A stretch of 7,225 nt of DNA from Pseudomonadota bacterium. GTDB lineage: Bacteria > Pseudomonadota > Gammaproteobacteria > Steroidobacterales > Steroidobacteraceae. Under the pieces are notes generated by a model, which did no database searches, was not told the DNA's origin, and was given only the letters and a program-made list of their open reading frames with translations. The stretch covers positions 1 through 7,225 of the forward strand of contig JAJZLX010000439.1 in assembly GCA_021850555.1 (NCBI GenBank), read 5' to 3'. Positions 5,597-7,225 of the stretch are shown here, piece by piece. The position numbers and the translations under genes are program-made. How positions within the stretch are numbered: position 1 is the first letter of the stretch; every line of letters begins with the position of its first letter.

Positions 5597-6478
5597 TACA
5601 TCGCCTCGCAGCGGACCGAATACCCGATCGGGTTCATGTGCCGGATGCTCGAGGTGTCGCGTTCTGGATTCTTCGCCTGGCAGGCCCGGGCGCGTGAGCC
5701 ACACGGCGATGTGGACGCGCCATTGCGCAACGCGATCGTAGAGATCCACCACAACAGCCGGCGACGCTATGGTCGCCGGCGCCTCACTCACGCGCTGCGC
5801 GCTCGGGGCTGGTGCGTGAACCCCAAGCGCGTCCGGCGAGTGATGCGCGAGGAAGGCCTGCGAGGCGTGCGTAAAGGGCGTTTCGTGCCACGAACGACCG
5901 ACAGCGCTCATCACCGTGCCATCGCCCCGAACGTCCTGCAGAGGCGATTTGGCGTCGATACAGCTGTGCACGCCTGGGCAAGCGATATCACCTACATTGC
6001 CACGCGCGAAGGCTGGCTGTACCTGGCGGTGATCATCGCCTTGCAGACCCGCCAGGTACTCGGCTACAGCCTCTCGGATCGCATGCCGGATGAGCTGGTG
6101 CTCAATGCGCTGCGCAATGCCTGCAATCTCGAAGCCCCGCCGTCCGGCACACTGTTTCACTCCGACCGCGGCAGTCAGTACGCCAGCGATGACTTTCGCG
6201 ACGCTCTCGGCGCACTCGGCATGGTGGCCAGCATGAGTCGCAAGGGAAATTGCTGGGACAATGCGGTCTCGGAGAGCTTCTTCGCAACACTGAAGACCGA
6301 AGAAGCGACCGAGCCGTATGCGACCCAGCAGGAAGCACACAGAGCGATCGCAGAGTACATCCACGGATTTTACAATCCAGTCCGCCTGCACTCATCACTC
6401 GGATACTTGTCGCCGAACGAGTATGCGCGCAGAATGCAACACGTCGCTCAAGACCCATCTAAGAGGTCCGTCGCGTAG
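5585..6478 (+). CDS. IS3-family transposase OrfB (DDE integrase-like catalytic subunit)
   Basis: 297 residues from GTG 5585 if made separately; the functional product is normally the OrfAB fusion produced by -1 frameshifting at 5549-5555. Residues about 30-110 hold the HTH_21-like segment (RRYGRRRLTHALRARGWCVN). About 125-285 hold the retroviral-integrase fold with WASDITY (Asp134), FHSDRGSQY (Asp194) and DNAVSESFFATLKTE (Glu230), a DD(35)E triad, plus the terminal YNPVRLHSSLGYLSPNEY signature. It cuts and joins the element ends, acting in the copy-out/paste-in route known for IS3. The stop TAG (6476-6478) lies inside the right inverted repeat. No frameshift or internal stop is present, so the enzyme looks active. 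Confidence 0.96.
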   Translation: MKYAYIASQRTEYPIGFMCRMLEVSRSGFFAWQARAREPHGDVDAPLRNAIVEIHHNSRRRYGRRRLTHALRARGWCVNPKRVRRVMREEGLRGVRKGRFVPRTTDSAHHRAIAPNVLQRRFGVDTAVHAWASDITYIATREGWLYLAVIIALQTRQVLGYSLSDRMPDELVLNALRNACNLEAPPSGTLFHSDRGSQYASDDFRDALGALGMVASMSRKGNCWDNAVSESFFATLKTEEATEPYATQQEAHRAIAEYIHGFYNPVRLHSSLGYLSPNEYARRMQHVAQDPSKRSVA

Positions 6479-6489
6479 GGACCATTTCA
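6460..6489 (-). repeat. IS3 element right terminal inverted repeat
   Basis: It reads TAAGAGGTCCGTC at its inner side and GGGACCATTTCA at its outer side on the plus strand, the partner of 5232-5261. It contains the last codons and stop of OrfB. Confidence 0.92.
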
Positions 6490-6714
6490 TTTTCGCCGCG
6501 CCCCCTACTGAGATAGCTTATCAGCTCGTCGCCTGCTCCGCGATCCACCTGACCTTGGTGGCGAGCGCGTCGTGGACCACGGGCGCCTCCTAGAAGATCG
6601 CCCGCAGCCGCTCAAACTGCGGGTTCGCCGCCCTGGGGAAAGCTGACCGACGGGCCGGCAGCCTTTTTTATTTCGGCAAGTTTCGTGGTCGCGCGTCGCG
6701 ATTCTCCGCCTCGA
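6490..6714. other. Gene-free junction between the IS3 and IS21 elements
   Basis: No intact gene is seen. On the minus strand one frame reads FERLRAIF, a TAG (6592-6590), then EAPVVHDALATKVRWIAEQA and a stop at 6523-6521. It has protein-like composition and could be the decayed 3' end of a gene, but I do not recognise it and no start is visible. The FAD-oxidase gene interrupted at 5231 does not continue here. A terminator-like hairpin lies at 6642-6669. Confidence 0.5.
6642..6669 (+). terminator. Candidate intrinsic terminator
   Basis: GCTG (6642-6645) pairs with CAGC (6659-6662) and CCG with CGG inside it (one bulged A), giving a seven-pair GC-rich stem with a 6-nt loop. It is followed by C and six T residues (6664-6669). 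It would stop plus-strand transcription coming out of the IS3 element or a lost gene. The bulge lowers confidence. Confidence 0.45.
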
Positions 6715-6720
6715 TGCGCA

Positions 6721-6760
6721 TTCCGGCCATGACGGACAGCTGTTCCGGTGATGACGGACA
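6721..6760. repeat. Paired direct repeats at the IS21 end
   Basis: TTCCGG, two variable bases and ATGACGGACA occur at 6721-6738 and again at 6743-6760, 22 bp apart (16 of 18 identical). About two helical turns of spacing fits repeated IstA-binding sites in the end of an IS21-family element. A near-perfect inverted copy of CATGACGGACAG (11 of 12) occurs at 6804-6815 inside the end of istB. Confidence 0.75.
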
Positions 6761-6791
6761 CCATCGGAGCGAAGCGACGCAAGCAGGGCGG

Positions 6792-7225
6792 TTACTCTAC
6801 CGACTGTCCGCCATGCTGCCCAGGGGGATAGGCTTCGCGCATCGATTCCGGTGAGTGCAGCTCGATGCGATGGGCGTGGTGGACGAGGCGGTCGAGGATG
6901 GCATCGGCGATGCGCCCGCCGCCGAGGAACTCATGCCAGTCGGTGACGGGGAGCTGTGAGGTGACGACGAGCGCGCCGGTGCCGTAGCGCTCCTCGAGGG
7001 CTTCCAGCAGGTCCTGCTTTTCCCGGTCAGCGAGGCTGGCGAGGCCAAAGTCATCGATCAGGATGACGGCGATCTTGGAGAGGCGCTTGAGCAGCCGATC
7101 GTAGGTGCCCTCGGCACGAGCCTGCACGAAGAGGTTCAGGAGCGTGGGCAGACGCAGGTACTGGGCGGAGAAGCCGGAGCGGCACGCGTGCTGGCCGAGG
7201 GCCTGAGCGACGAAGCTCTTGCCGG
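6792..7225 (-). CDS. istB: IstB, IS21-family transposition helper ATPase (C-terminal part; 5' end outside window)
   Basis: 143 residues are visible, read from the right edge to TAA at 6794-6792. The visible part opens with GKS, the end of the Walker A loop, then SAQYLRLPTLL. Walker B is VILIDDFGLA (fragment residues about 53-62), followed by DLLEALEERYG, LVVTSQLPVTDWHE and the conserved ADAILDRLVHHAHRIEL. These are diagnostic of IstB, the AAA+ ATPase that oligomerises on DNA and activates the IstA transposase and target choice. IstB is normally about 250 residues, so roughly the N-terminal 100 lie outside. An apparent internal GTG start at 7127 is not the real one, because homology continues upstream. 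No stop or frameshift interrupts the visible part. Confidence 0.95.
   Translation of the reverse strand, partial: GKSFVAQALGQHACRSGFSAQYLRLPTLLNLFVQARAEGTYDRLLKRLSKIAVILIDDFGLASLADREKQDLLEALEERYGTGALVVTSQLPVTDWHEFLGGGRIADAILDRLVHHAHRIELHSPESMREAYPPGQHGGQSVE

Larger units (their letters stand above)
5232..6489 (+). mobile_element. Complete IS3-family insertion sequence, 1258 bp
   Basis: The element is bounded by 30-bp imperfect inverted repeats (24 of 30 matching) starting TGAA and ending TTCA, and carries two overlapping frames, OrfA and OrfB, with the -1 relation typical of IS3. Its length falls in the usual 1.2-1.5 kb range. All parts needed for transposition look intact: catalytic triad, frameshift signal and both ends. 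Flanks are CTC on the left and TTT on the right, so no 3-4 bp target duplication is visible. It interrupts the FAD-oxidase gene. The subgroup cannot be fixed without comparison; the OrfB wording (GNCWDNAVSESFFATLKTE) resembles the IS3/IS51-type groups. Confidence 0.93.
6715..7225 (-). mobile_element. IS21-family element, istB-side end (continues beyond window)
   Basis: An IstB-type helper ATPase gene on the minus strand is followed downstream by a pair of 18-bp direct repeats, the arrangement of IS21 elements, which carry multiple transposase-binding repeats at each end. The outer boundary is placed tentatively at TGCGCA (6715-6720), since IS21 ends usually begin TG. The istA transposase gene should lie to the right, outside the window, so completeness cannot be judged. 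Confidence 0.72.

Noticed and set aside
5330..6391. Minus-strand open frame (353 codons) across the IS3 transposase genes
   Set aside because: Antisense of OrfA/OrfB, which carry the helix-turn-helix and DDE triad; no domain in the reverse frame.
1..7225. CRISPR arrays, tRNA or rRNA genes
   Set aside because: No regularly spaced repeats and no tRNA- or rRNA-like stretches were seen on reading the window.

Overview
The window is GC-rich bacterial DNA, most likely from a proteobacterium. The evidence is a FecI-type sigma factor / FecR regulator / STN-type TonB-dependent receptor cassette, a Fur-box-like site, and IS3- and IS21-family elements. Species or class cannot be fixed from this sequence alone; the outer-membrane receptor shows a Gram-negative envelope.

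Positions 1-2760 (minus strand) hold a cell-surface signalling and uptake cassette in the order ECF sigma factor, FecR-like anti-sigma/regulator, TonB-dependent receptor. The receptor's 3' end runs off the left edge. Sigma and fecR overlap by ATGA. A 29-bp sequence (25 identities) occurs twice in the same orientation, once before the sigma gene and once before the receptor gene. It ends in a CGTCTT block resembling an ECF -10 element, so I read it as a promoter used by the cassette's own sigma factor. A perfect 11-bp hairpin sits directly in front of the more likely sigma start and contains its Shine-Dalgarno. A Fur-box-like AT-rich site lies farther upstream. The proposed circuit is: iron status sets the basal sigma level; ligand-loaded receptor signals through its STN domain to FecR; active sigma raises its own and the receptor's transcription.

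Positions 2785-3408 (plus strand) are the effector-binding part of a LysR-type regulator without its DNA-binding domain, so it is a 5'-truncated remnant. It faces tail-to-tail a two-gene unit on the minus strand: a complete thiamine-diphosphate enzyme of the acetolactate synthase / benzoylformate decarboxylase superfamily (3447-5105), preceded by the last 42 codons of an FAD-linked oxidase of the GlcD type, joined by an ATGA overlap. The pairing suggests oxidation of a 2-hydroxyacid followed by TPP-dependent handling of the 2-oxoacid; the substrate is unknown.

Positions 5232-6489 are a complete IS3-family element with 30-bp terminal inverted repeats, OrfA, OrfB with a DD(35)E triad, and a well-formed -1 frameshift module (A7 plus a perfect 10-bp stem). 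It cuts off the FAD oxidase gene. No target duplication is visible and the oxidase does not resume on the far side, so the locus was rearranged after or during insertion. About 225 bp without an intact gene follow (with a terminator-like hairpin), then the end of an IS21-family element with paired terminal repeats and the C-terminal part of IstB, which runs off the right edge.

I see no wholly unknown system. The most useful observations are the shared ECF promoter repeat, the hairpin on the sigma start, and the frameshift module.
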